From the NCBI GenBank assembly GCA_030604525.1, contig JAUVVQ010000021.1, positions 1 through 38,294 of the forward strand: DNA of 38,294 bases, given 5' to 3'. Both the position numbers and the translations under genes were made by a program. Origin of the DNA: Phycisphaerae bacterium. Lineage in GTDB: Bacteria > Planctomycetota > Phycisphaerae > Sedimentisphaerales > Anaerobacaceae. Shown piece after piece: positions 25,320 to 34,305 of the stretch (position 1 is its first letter; every line of letters starts with the position of its first letter). The notes under the pieces were generated by a model. That model saw only the letters and a program-made list of their open reading frames with translations, did no database searches and had not been told where the DNA came from.

Positions 25320-26027
25320 TTAACCGCCTTCGTCTTTTATTTTACCATCCTGGAGTTTTACAATTCGAGAAGCTTTGCGAGCAATCCTTTCATCATGAGT
25401 TACCATCAATATCGTCTGTCCTGCTTTATGAAGCTTCTGGAAAACCCCTAAAATATCATTTCCCGTTGCCGAGTCAAGATTTCCCGTCGGCTCATCAGCT
25501 AAAACAATCTCCGGTTTGTTCATCAATGCCCTTGCTATCGCCGCACGCTGACGTTCTCCACCTGACAATTGAAAGGGCTTATGCGTTATTCTGTGACCCA
25601 GTCCCACCTGCTCAAGCAGCGCCCCGGCTCGCTTCTTCAATACCCGACGACCCGAAATCCAGCCCCAAAAACCTACAGAAATCATCGCAGGAAGGAAAAC
25701 GTTTTCCAATATACTTAATTCGTCCAATAAATGATAAAACTGAAAAATAAATCCAACCTTTTTATTACGAAATTTATCTAACTCTCTACCGCCAAAGTCA
25801 TTTAATTTTCTACCCTCAAATTCCACTGCGCCCTCATCCGGCTTATCCAACCCACCTAATATATGTAAAAGCGTACTCTTGCCGCTGCCGGAAGAACCAA
25901 CAATCGCTGTAAAGCCGCCACGCTCCAGCTCCAAATCCACCCCCCTGAGCACTTCTATCTTTGTCGTGCCCATCCGATAAGATTTAAATAGTTTCCCGCA
26001 GTTTAATATAACTCCATCTTTCTTCAT
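25320..26027 (-). CDS. lolD: LolD-like ABC transporter ATP-binding protein
   Basis: 235 residues from ATG 26027, which overlaps the stop of the upstream permease as ATGA; a longer frame to 26105 exists but runs inside that gene. Walker A GSSGSGKS (44-51), Q-loop FQFYHLL, signature LSGGERQR (154-161), Walker B with ADEPTGNLD (177-185) and the H-loop THDE. Together with the two FtsX-type permeases upstream it makes a LolCDE-like machine that extracts lipoproteins from the inner membrane for delivery to the outer membrane. MacB-type export is the alternative; two different long permeases point to LolCDE. Confidence 0.9.
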   Translation of the reverse strand: MKKDGVILNCGKLFKSYRMGTTKIEVLRGVDLELERGGFTAIVGSSGSGKSTLLHILGGLDKPDEGAVEFEGRKLNDFGGRELDKFRNKKVGFIFQFYHLLDELSILENVFLPAMISVGFWGWISGRRVLKKRAGALLEQVGLGHRITHKPFQLSGGERQRAAIARALMNKPEIVLADEPTGNLDSATGNDILGVFQKLHKAGQTILMVTHDERIARKASRIVKLQDGKIKDEGG

Positions 26028-27373
26028 AACTGGTTCACCTGCAACGTCTGGACCGGCCTTAATTTCGAACCCTTCCGGCTGGGCAAATACGCTCCTAAAA
26101 GACAAGCGAATATCGCACTGGCCATTATAACCAACAAAAGTCCACTTTCAAGACGATTTGGGATTTCTCCTATGGCATAAATCGACCTGTCCCACAACTG
26201 AAACCCGAATCGACCATAAAGCCACGCTTCTATGTCATTTATATATCGAAGAAACAGCCAGCCAAAAAGACTACCAAAAACCGAGCCCAAAAAGCCAACA
26301 AAAAATGCGAAAATCGAATATATCTGAAGAATATCTCCTCCTGAGGCACCCACGCTTTTAAATATGCCGATATCTTTGCTCTTATGACTGACAATCATAT
26401 AAAAAACTACAAATACAATAAAAACCGTTGTAATACCGACAAGGATAAACATCATGGTCATAATAGTTTGTTCCTTCTCCATTGCAGCAATAAAGCTTCT
26501 GCGGTTCTGTTTCCAGCTCTGAACCGCAACCGTTTCCAGCAGGTATCCGGCCGGCCGGCCGCTTCCTGCACTTACATATTTACTCCACATAGAACGAACT
26601 TTGCCGCAGCCCTCTGATAAACCCGTCCCTTCCTGAAACTTTATGTATAAAAAGGAAGTCCTTTTAATCGGCCTGTCCATTCCGCAAAGCTTCTGGGATT
26701 CATCAAAGGGAAGGAATACGGCCGAGCTATCTATTGTTGCTAAACCGCTCCGGCTGTGGTCGCTGTAATAAAATGTCCTGGTATTAACCAAACCAAGACC
26801 CGCCTTCGAAAGTGCTCCCTTTGGTGTCAGGGGGAAACTGCTGATTGCCAAGCCAAGCCGCCAGGGACTGTCGGGCGGCGAATACTCTCCGCGCGAATTT
26901 CGCTCCAGGACAAGGTCTATCCCCGGCACGCAGCCGGGAAGCTCCGGATTATATGAAGGAACAAAAACATTTGCGACATCCCGCCGATGATAATAAACAT
27001 CTTCACCAAAACCGGTAGTCCTGCTATACCCGACCGGCTCAATACCTATAATCTCAACTCCCCGGCTTTGCCTGCTGCCCTTGACGTTAATCAAGCCGTA
27101 GCTTCTTATAACAGGTGTCACGCTTTGGACAAACTCCCTGGACGCAAGCTCTCGCATAAAGTCTTCATAATAACCGAAACCAACCAGGGATTCGGTCCCG
27201 AGAACACAGTCTCCGACAAAACTGTGATTCTTCTGCTTGAAATCCTCAACCAGGCCGGCCATAACCGTCATCACCACTACCACGATGAAAACACAGAGCA
27301 CGACCGTCAAAAGCGCAAGGTAACTGATGCGTTTTTTAAACATATAACGAAATGGCAGGATAAATTTATACAT
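26024..27373 (-). CDS. LolC/LolE-type permease (FtsX superfamily), downstream copy
   Basis: 449 residues. One N-terminal membrane helix (about 18-42), a large periplasmic domain (about 43-305) and three C-terminal helices (about 310-335, 355-385 and 415-435), the standard LolC/E topology. Start KFILPFRYMFKKRISYLALLTVVLCVF is characteristic. The end, LRPVQTLQV, resembles the PAxALR-type tail. The TGA stop overlaps the lolD ATG, so it is tightly coupled to the ATPase. Its pair is the permease 60 bp upstream, so the complex is probably a heterodimer. Confidence 0.87.
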   Translation of the reverse strand: MYKFILPFRYMFKKRISYLALLTVVLCVFIVVVVMTVMAGLVEDFKQKNHSFVGDCVLGTESLVGFGYYEDFMRELASREFVQSVTPVIRSYGLINVKGSRQSRGVEIIGIEPVGYSRTTGFGEDVYYHRRDVANVFVPSYNPELPGCVPGIDLVLERNSRGEYSPPDSPWRLGLAISSFPLTPKGALSKAGLGLVNTRTFYYSDHSRSGLATIDSSAVFLPFDESQKLCGMDRPIKRTSFLYIKFQEGTGLSEGCGKVRSMWSKYVSAGSGRPAGYLLETVAVQSWKQNRRSFIAAMEKEQTIMTMMFILVGITTVFIVFVVFYMIVSHKSKDIGIFKSVGASGGDILQIYSIFAFFVGFLGSVFGSLFGWLFLRYINDIEAWLYGRFGFQLWDRSIYAIGEIPNRLESGLLLVIMASAIFACLLGAYLPSRKGSKLRPVQTLQVNQL

Positions 27374-27433
27374 CTCTGAAAAATACTTCTTCGATACCTT
27401 TCTTACCAGATTTCAAAACAACCTATTAACACA

Positions 27434-29089
27434 TCACTCATACCTTAATATATCAACGGGTTGCGACCTTGCAGCAACAATGGCCGGCAGTAAAGCTCCA
27501 GCCGCAGCAGCTAAAATTGAAAAAAATGCAATCATACCCGCCGAGTGCCAGTCCACATCGGTAGGTATCCTGCTGAACATATAAACACTGCTCTTCCAAA
27601 GCTTAAAACCGAAAACCGCACTTAACCAGCCCTCTATTATATTGAAATTTTTTACAATTATATAGGCCAGCAACATACCAAGGCCTGCTCCAATTATCCC
27701 TACTATGCCGCCAAGCCACACAAAAACAAAGGCCAAAGAGAATCCCGAGCCGCCAAAACTCTTTATTACAGCAACGTCCCGCTGCCGGGATTCAACTATC
27801 ATATAAAATATACAGAATATCAATACAACTACGCTCGAACTGACTACCCCGAATATTAACAGCAATATTCCCATCTGCTTGCGAATTTCCGCTACAAATT
27901 TACTTTGCATCTGTTTCGATGTAACTATAACCGCCTGCTTTATTTGTAACTGACTCCATCCCAGCTCTTCCTTTGCGAAAGAAGCCCAAATGTTACTAAC
28001 CTCTTTCATCGCAGCGTCGTCCTTTACATTGCCAGCCAGCTTTATCTGAATCTGGTCTGCCGCCGGCTCCTTATCATCAGGATACAACAGCCCCTGCAGC
28101 CGCTTTATAGGCAGATAAATAATATTCTTATCTAAATCATAAACACCTGTGAAAATTACATCCGTAACCGTAAATTTCACTGTCCTGCGCCTGATTTCAG
28201 GAGTTTTGTTATCATCACCGTTTTGAAAAGATACCGAACCGGTCGTAAGCACTACGTCGCTGCCGATAATGTTTCGAACTGCTTTGAAATCATACTCATC
28301 GGTCTTCTCATCCGGCTTTTGGACCACCCCAATCCCGACAATGGCGCCCATTCCTTTCTCCACTCCTCCATATTCAAAGCTGACTTTCGATTCTGAAGAC
28401 TTTTGCCTAATAAGCGATTGCTTAAAGCCCGTCACCCTGTTGTGCCGCTCCGGCTCAATCCCCCAAACACTTACCGCACGAACATTACCTTTGCTTAAAT
28501 GAACCAAACCCTCAGATGAAAGCGCAGCGGTCGCCCCCTCTACCAGCTTACTTTGCTCCAATCGCTCTATAAGCTGAGAATATCCTGAAACCTCAACCGG
28601 CGGGTAAATTACTATATCCCCTATCGCCTCTACCGCACTTCGCTCAAAAGCTGATATAAATCCGTTAAACAAACTGGAAACAACTATCAGCAACGCACAG
28701 GATAAGGTAACTGCGGTGATACCCAGCAACACTATCTTTTTCTTACGCAGGTATCGCAACCACAAAAATAATGATAAATGATTTAAAGATTTCCAGAAAC
28801 AAATAACAAAAAAAATATCGCTCAATAAAACTTTCATACTTCTGTCTGTTCGATATATAAAGTATGAGACTAATCCAACTACATATAAAGCTATATGTGT
28901 ACGACTTTTTGTACCTAAAGCAGAAAATATAAGGAGATTTATAGCCCAAAAGACACAAACAAGAAGTTTAGATGATTTCTTTGAAAGAGGTCTTCGAATT
29001 AAAATATATCTTATGGATATGACAGGTAGAAGACCAATGAACCAAGTTAGGAAAATCGAAAACATCATTGATAGAATAATTAAAAGCAC
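27434..29089 (-). CDS. LolC/LolE-type permease with extra N-terminal membrane domain
   Basis: 551 residues from GTG 29089, preceded by GAGG at 6 bases; a TTG at 29101 would add 4 residues. Residues 1 to about 84 form three hydrophobic helices and include WFIGLLPVISIRYILIRR and INLLIFSALGTKSRTHIALY, which I recall as a separate small membrane protein family. The LolC/E part begins near SLNHLSLFLWLRYLRKKK, close to an internal ATG at 28837. It then follows the usual plan: first helix, periplasmic domain to about 400, three C-terminal helices, end QPVDILRYE. The N-terminal region is much more AT-rich (23-32% GC in two sampled lines, against 50% in a later one). This looks like a fusion by stop loss or in-frame joining; a separate start at 28837 could also be used. 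Confidence 0.8.
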   Translation of the reverse strand: MLLIILSMMFSIFLTWFIGLLPVISIRYILIRRPLSKKSSKLLVCVFWAINLLIFSALGTKSRTHIALYVVGLVSYFIYRTDRSMKVLLSDIFFVICFWKSLNHLSLFLWLRYLRKKKIVLLGITAVTLSCALLIVVSSLFNGFISAFERSAVEAIGDIVIYPPVEVSGYSQLIERLEQSKLVEGATAALSSEGLVHLSKGNVRAVSVWGIEPERHNRVTGFKQSLIRQKSSESKVSFEYGGVEKGMGAIVGIGVVQKPDEKTDEYDFKAVRNIIGSDVVLTTGSVSFQNGDDNKTPEIRRRTVKFTVTDVIFTGVYDLDKNIIYLPIKRLQGLLYPDDKEPAADQIQIKLAGNVKDDAAMKEVSNIWASFAKEELGWSQLQIKQAVIVTSKQMQSKFVAEIRKQMGILLLIFGVVSSSVVVLIFCIFYMIVESRQRDVAVIKSFGGSGFSLAFVFVWLGGIVGIIGAGLGMLLAYIIVKNFNIIEGWLSAVFGFKLWKSSVYMFSRIPTDVDWHSAGMIAFFSILAAAAGALLPAIVAARSQPVDILRYE

Positions 29090-29141
29090 CTTTGCCCTCA
29101 AACAATAGTAGTCCTTTATTGTGCTTAAAAAAAACTCGAAA

Positions 29142-30605
29142 TTATTCCTTTTGCTTAAGAAGCGGAAACAAAACTACATCACGAATATTCGATGCTCCCG
29201 TTAAGACCATCACCAGACGGTCAATTCCAATTCCCAGCCCCCCGGCCGGCGGCATCCCATATTTTAATGCGGTTATAAAATCTTCATCCATCGTCGCCAT
29301 TGACTCTTCCTGTCCACGAAGCTGCTTGAGAAAATTCTCCTCCTGCACCAACGGGTCATTCAGCTCCGTATAAGCGTTCGCCAATTCCATCTTAGCTATA
29401 AACAACTCAAAGCGCTCTGCATAATCCGGCGAGCCCTTCTTACGCTTCGTCAATGGACACAAAGCTGAAGGATAATCAATAACAAAAGTCGGATTCACAA
29501 GTTTCTCTTCAACCGTCTCCTCGAAAACCTTATTGACCACCACGACATCATCCATTTTTGACTCATCGATATCAAGCGTTTTTGCCTTCCGGCGTATGGC
29601 CTGAATATCAGAAATCTGGCAACCGCTGTATTCCTTCAAAAGAGCATCATACTTCTGGCGGCGCCAGGGTCGGGAAAAATCTATCTTCATATCATAAAAC
29701 TCAACTTCCCGTTCTTCGCAATACTTGACGACGCATTCCGAAATCAGCTCCTCGGTCAAATCCATCATCAAATTATAATCCCCATACGCCTGATAGACCT
29801 CAAGCATCGTAAATTCCGGATTATGCTGTCTGCTAAGACCCTCGTTGCGGAAATTCCTGTTAAGCTCAAATATCCGCTCCATCCCTCCCACCAGAAGCCG
29901 CTTCAAAAAAAGCTCCGGCGAAATACGCAAATATAAATCCATATCGAGCGTGTTATGATGAGTAATAAAGGGTTTTGCCGCCGCTCCACCAACAATACTC
30001 TGCATCATCGGCGTCTCCACCTCAACAAAGTCTCTGCTCTGGAGAAATTCCCGTATCGTGGAAATAATATTACTACGCTTCTTGAAACGCTTCATCTGTT
30101 CGGGATTAGCCCACAAATCCACATAACGCTGCCGGTAACGCTGGTCGAGGTCTGCAAGCCCGTGAAACTTCTCAGGCGGCTGATACAAACACTTACCAAG
30201 AAACTTCAACCCATCAGCCCATATCGTAATTTCACCCGTCTTGGTTTTGCCTAATTGCCCCTGAGCTCCTATGAGGTCTCCGATGTCTATTAACTTGGCA
30301 AGCTTCCACTGCTCAGCTAAAAGCTTCTTACTCAAGCCAAGCTGTATAGTCCCGCTCGAATCACGAAGAGTGATAAAAATCAATTTCCCGATATCGCGTA
30401 AAAGAGCAACCCTCCCGGCACAGCGAGCTCGCTGGTCGTCTTTTCCCTCTTCGAACTTATCTTTCGCTTTTGCCGCTGATTCCGTCCGGTCATATCTGTC
30501 CCCATACGGGTCAATCCCCAGCTTCCGCATTTCATCGAGCTTCTGCCGTCTCTGCTGTTCAAACCTGTCACTATCCGTATCAGACAAAACAATCTCCCGT
30601 CTCAT
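29142..30605 (-). CDS. lysS: Lysyl-tRNA synthetase, class II
   Basis: 487 residues from ATG 30605 (a TTG directly before it is in frame). It charges tRNA-Lys. An N-terminal OB-fold anticodon-binding domain (about 60-150) is followed by the class II core: motif 1 around FVEVETPMMQSIVGGAAAKP, motif 2 FRNEGLSRQHNPEFTMLEVY and motif 3 GGLGIGIDRLVMVLTG. The end VVLFPLLKQKE is typical. It lies 11 bp after the S41 protease stop, an uncommon neighbour, and 52 bp before the permease start. Confidence 0.96.
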   Translation of the reverse strand: MRREIVLSDTDSDRFEQQRRQKLDEMRKLGIDPYGDRYDRTESAAKAKDKFEEGKDDQRARCAGRVALLRDIGKLIFITLRDSSGTIQLGLSKKLLAEQWKLAKLIDIGDLIGAQGQLGKTKTGEITIWADGLKFLGKCLYQPPEKFHGLADLDQRYRQRYVDLWANPEQMKRFKKRSNIISTIREFLQSRDFVEVETPMMQSIVGGAAAKPFITHHNTLDMDLYLRISPELFLKRLLVGGMERIFELNRNFRNEGLSRQHNPEFTMLEVYQAYGDYNLMMDLTEELISECVVKYCEEREVEFYDMKIDFSRPWRRQKYDALLKEYSGCQISDIQAIRRKAKTLDIDESKMDDVVVVNKVFEETVEEKLVNPTFVIDYPSALCPLTKRKKGSPDYAERFELFIAKMELANAYTELNDPLVQEENFLKQLRGQEESMATMDEDFITALKYGMPPAGGLGIGIDRLVMVLTGASNIRDVVLFPLLKQKE

Positions 30606-30616
30606 CAATGCTTTTC

Positions 30617-32944
30617 TTAATTAACAATCAATCCCCCTTGGGAAATCAACTGGGTTTTCACCACCAGAACTCCAACCGCTAACTGAGCATCCGACTTAAG
30701 CATTTCTTCAGCGCTGTATCTGGTCACCGATGAGTCATCTTTTTTGTGGTCCGCCTGAACTAACACGTCATTATCTCTTTGAGCGTTAAGCATATCTTTA
30801 AGCTCGTCAGTCCTTAATTTAACTTTAATATCCGGACCAACACCCCAATCGCTTCTACCCTGGGCCTGGACCGATTTCTTACTTTCGACTTTTTGACCGG
30901 AAGGCAAATGATAGTGAGCCATCGTGTACTTAAGCTGAGCACCATCTCCCGGATACCCCGTTATCCCCTGGACACTGCCCTTGCCGTGCGTCCTGTCACC
31001 AACTAAAATCGCCCGCTCGTGCCTTTTGTCACCCAAAGCGCCCGCTACTATCTCCGATGCGCTGGCCGACCATGAATTTATCAAAACCACCAACGGGTAA
31101 TCGGGGTGAGTATTCCTCTTTTCCGCAGTCGCATAAGTCCATACACCAAATCGGGAACGAGGCTGGGTACTCACTATCGGGCCCTTTTCCACGAACTTAT
31201 CTGTTATCTCTATGGCACTGCTCAGCAACCCCCCGCTATTGAAACGCAAATCCAGAATCAAACCTTTTAAGCCCTCATTCTCAAGCTCGACAAGCGCTTT
31301 CTCCAACCCATTTGCCGTCTTATCAGAAAAACTTGTTATTCGCACATAACCAATCTTATTCTCTTCATCAAGCATATAAATCCATCGTCCGGCTTGTGTC
31401 CGCTTCCAGCCGCGTATGGTAGAAACGGTAATCTTATCACGCATTACAACAACGTCATGAGTATTCTCTTCTCCCAAACTCCTGATAGTAAGAGTTACCT
31501 GCGTGCCGGCAGGGCCGGTAATGTAATCTACAGCGCAGTTCATAGACATATTCTTTGTCTTTTTACCATCCACCGCTACTATAACATCACCTGCATCTAA
31601 ACCGGACTTATAAGCGGGGGTCCCGGGCAGCAAACTCGCTACTGTAAGCAGCCCCTTAGCCCGGGAAATTTCTATTCCGATACCGGTAAACTCACTCGTC
31701 ATCACCTTTTCGAAATCTTTTCTTTGTTTCGGCCAAATCATTACCGTGTATGGGTCCAGAACCGACAAGGCCGCCTCAGTAAACTGCGCTACCACAACAC
31801 CTTCCTGAAATCCTGCACTTGCATTATTCAAAGCAAGCAGGTCTTCAAACAATTCTTTAAACTTATCTTTACTCATCCCGCTCGATAAAGCATTTACTTC
31901 GTCTCTTAATCCATCCAAGGCCGACAACCAAGCCGTAAGTTTCTTCTTATCACTGGGAAGCCACTCTGTCTGTTTCTTGCCTTCGGTTGAAGTAAGAGAA
32001 TTATGCATTGCTACTTCTCCAAGTAATTTGCACCTCTTAATAGCAGCTAACATCATTTTATGGTAATCAATGTTAATGCTGACATAGTTAAAATTAAGTG
32101 CGTCAATTGCCCTTTTGAATGCATGCTTACTTACACCCTCATAGCGAGTACGGCTGCTCTGACAAAGGCCATCCTCCTCTTTCTCCTCAAAAGTAGCTGC
32201 TAAGTTTGCTTTATCACTCAGGTCTTCTGCGTGTTCTGAATACTTTTTGCCCTCATCCTCTCCTTTGTAAATCTCCTTCAACCAGTAGTAACAATCTACA
32301 TATGCGTCAAGCCATTTGCCTTCCGACTCTAATTTCACCCCCTCGCTCCTGGCCTTGTCAATAGTTTCCTTCACAAAAGGCATTGACAAAAGCTCTTTCT
32401 TTTGCTCCTTATCTGCAAAATCTACCGCCATAGTAATTGCAGAAAGAACCGATTGTAAATCATTCGAATCGTTAACGTCGTTCACATCAGAAACGTCGTT
32501 TACATCAGAGCTGACCTGGCCTGATTCAAATTCTTTAAGCTTATCTACCTGCTCAAGATAAGCTTTTTGACGGGATGATTGACGTTGCTTTTCTATCTGC
32601 TGATAAGCTTGAACTATTCGGCTCAATTGCCCAAACTGCTGCTTTTCCTGCTCCGATCCGCCGAAGGCGGACTCGGTCGATTCTATAAGCTGACCGGCAC
32701 CCTTGAAATCTCCCTTGGAAATCAGATTGCAGACCTCAACAACTGCTCCTTCAGTCTCGATGGATACAGAATTCGACTCCTCAACGCTCTTGTTACCACC
32801 TAACAAGCCAAAAAGGGAAAAAGAATCGCCCTTTCCAGCCACTGATGCACTGCTGAATACAAAGCAGAAAAATATAATTGACGCAGAAAATAACAGGGCT
32901 GCTTTGCCTGAATTCTTACAGTTCCTTTTCTCTTGTAAAAACAA
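30617..32944 (-). CDS. S41-family C-terminal processing protease (CtpA/Prc-like) with long N-terminal extension
   Basis: 775 residues, longer than typical CtpA (about 400-450). It starts at TTG 32944. A signal peptide is clear (KRNCKNSGK then AALLFSASIIFFCFVF), so the protein is periplasmic. Residues about 60-385 are helical and contain the acidic run VNDVSDVNDVNDSND near 148-162. A PDZ domain (about 415-490) and the S41 domain follow, with catalytic Ser628 in SWSASASEIVAG and Lys655 in HGKGSVQ. Such enzymes trim C-termini of exported proteins. It heads the run with lysS and the Lol genes. The long N-terminal region may recruit substrates or adaptors. Confidence 0.9.
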   Translation of the reverse strand: MFLQEKRNCKNSGKAALLFSASIIFFCFVFSSASVAGKGDSFSLFGLLGGNKSVEESNSVSIETEGAVVEVCNLISKGDFKGAGQLIESTESAFGGSEQEKQQFGQLSRIVQAYQQIEKQRQSSRQKAYLEQVDKLKEFESGQVSSDVNDVSDVNDVNDSNDLQSVLSAITMAVDFADKEQKKELLSMPFVKETIDKARSEGVKLESEGKWLDAYVDCYYWLKEIYKGEDEGKKYSEHAEDLSDKANLAATFEEKEEDGLCQSSRTRYEGVSKHAFKRAIDALNFNYVSINIDYHKMMLAAIKRCKLLGEVAMHNSLTSTEGKKQTEWLPSDKKKLTAWLSALDGLRDEVNALSSGMSKDKFKELFEDLLALNNASAGFQEGVVVAQFTEAALSVLDPYTVMIWPKQRKDFEKVMTSEFTGIGIEISRAKGLLTVASLLPGTPAYKSGLDAGDVIVAVDGKKTKNMSMNCAVDYITGPAGTQVTLTIRSLGEENTHDVVVMRDKITVSTIRGWKRTQAGRWIYMLDEENKIGYVRITSFSDKTANGLEKALVELENEGLKGLILDLRFNSGGLLSSAIEITDKFVEKGPIVSTQPRSRFGVWTYATAEKRNTHPDYPLVVLINSWSASASEIVAGALGDKRHERAILVGDRTHGKGSVQGITGYPGDGAQLKYTMAHYHLPSGQKVESKKSVQAQGRSDWGVGPDIKVKLRTDELKDMLNAQRDNDVLVQADHKKDDSSVTRYSAEEMLKSDAQLAVGVLVVKTQLISQGGLIVN

Positions 32945-32951
32945 CTTTCTG

Positions 32952-32958
32952 CTCCTTT
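32952..32958 (-). promoter_or_regulatory. Ribosome binding site fixing the TTG start of the S41 protease
   Basis: AAAGGAG on the minus strand, 7 bases before the TTG at 32944. No ATG or GTG lies in frame before the signal peptide, so this site decides the unusual start. Confidence 0.75.
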
Positions 32959-33285
32959 GACAATGGGCTCAAAAATCTATATAAGCCAAAAATTAATAAA
33001 AAATTATTAAAAGTGATCCAAAACACAAATCTAAACCACTTCCCTGATACAGCTATGCCCAAAAACTCATCCGGCAGCAAAAAACTATAATCCCGAATTA
33101 ACCGTCTAAACGTATATATAGCTCCGTCGGCAAATCAGTTCTCGATAATTAAATAAATCGATTCCGGAACGGACCTGCAAAAAACACCTGGAAAGCTGTC
33201 TTTCAAAGCGACTCCAACTCACCGAAGACAAAAATACAACAGAAAAACACTTTTGCGTCCGCGAGTCGGCTGATAAAAGTCAACT
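32959..33285. other. Gene-free stretch between the S41 protease and aldolase genes
   Basis: About 330 bp with no open frame, hairpin or repeat I can support. On the minus strand a weak promoter-like pair TTGGAT and TATTAA, 17 bases apart, lies near 33000-33030 and may drive the protease operon. No clear terminator was seen for the aldolase. Confidence 0.4.
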
Positions 33286-34236
33286 TTATTTACACTCTGC
33301 CGCCTTACCGGCACAGCCAAGGACGTGCAATTTACGCTTGACCATCTCTTTTATCGCTTCTCTGCCTGGTCCAAGATATTTACGGGGGTCAAATACAGCG
33401 GGCTGCTCGGCGAAAACCTGTCTTATCTTGGCGGTAAGAGCCATCCTGAGGTCTGTATCTATATTCACCTTGCAGATGCCCATTTTCGCCGCCTTGCTAA
33501 TCGCCTCCTCCGGCACTCCCATTGCGTCGGGCATATCACCGCCGTACTTATTTATCAAATCCTTGAACTCCTTTAATACGCTGCTGGAACCATGCATAAC
33601 CAGCGGGTAATCGGGCATCTTCTCGCTTATCTGCTCTATCACGTCAAAAGCAAGCTTCGGCTCGGTCTTGAATTTATAGGCGCCGTGACTGGTACCAACC
33701 GCAACTGCAAGTGAATCCACGCCGGTTTTTTCTACAAAATCAACCGCCTGGTCGGGATCCGTAAGATGGCTTTTAATCTCATCGGCACTTACACCAACAA
33801 CATCTTCCTCGATACCGCCAAGCCGGCCCAACTCCGCCTCTACTACCACTCCGTGGTCATGAGCATACTCAACAACCTGGCTGGTAATTTTAACATTCTC
33901 TTCAAAGGGATGTTTCGAGGCATCTACCATTACCGAGCTAAACCCATCATCCACACACTGTTTGCAGATATCAAAGGTATCTCCATGGTCTAGATGCATC
34001 ACAATCGGTATATCGGGGTTTTCTTTTACAGCCACATCTATTATCGCCTTAAGATAACTTATACTCGCGTATTCACGCGCACCGCGGGATATCTGCAAAA
34101 TAAGCGGGGCTTTCTCTTTTCCTATCGCATTGATTATCCCCTGGGTAATCTCCATATTGTTGACGTTGAAAGCACCAATCGCATATCCTCCCTTGTATGC
34201 CATCTCAAACATTTTCTTAGTATCAACTAATGCCAT
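33286..34236 (-). CDS. fba: Class II fructose-bisphosphate aldolase
   Basis: 316 residues. A zinc-dependent enzyme of glycolysis and gluconeogenesis that interconverts fructose 1,6-bisphosphate with two triose phosphates. Catalytic Asp83 and zinc ligand His84 are in HLDHGD; further blocks are AELGRLGGIEED, AVAVGTSHGAYKF, PLVMHGSSS and CKVNIDTDLRMA. The length and GAFNVNN start suit the class IIB subgroup; tagatose-bisphosphate aldolase is the close alternative. AAGGAGAAC stands directly before the ATG. It lies 69 bp downstream of the lptD-like gene, a weak sign of co-transcription. Confidence 0.94.
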   Translation of the reverse strand: MALVDTKKMFEMAYKGGYAIGAFNVNNMEITQGIINAIGKEKAPLILQISRGAREYASISYLKAIIDVAVKENPDIPIVMHLDHGDTFDICKQCVDDGFSSVMVDASKHPFEENVKITSQVVEYAHDHGVVVEAELGRLGGIEEDVVGVSADEIKSHLTDPDQAVDFVEKTGVDSLAVAVGTSHGAYKFKTEPKLAFDVIEQISEKMPDYPLVMHGSSSVLKEFKDLINKYGGDMPDAMGVPEEAISKAAKMGICKVNIDTDLRMALTAKIRQVFAEQPAVFDPRKYLGPGREAIKEMVKRKLHVLGCAGKAAECK

Positions 34237-34305
34237 AATGTTCTCCTTTACAAAAAAATTTCATCTAAGTAGTTCAAATAACTAAACCTTACAATACCAA
34301 TTTTA

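Noticed and set aside
26028-26105. N-terminal extension of the LolD frame
   Set aside because: These codons lie within the 3' end of the upstream permease; the ATG at 26027 forms an ATGA overlap and gives the normal LolD length.
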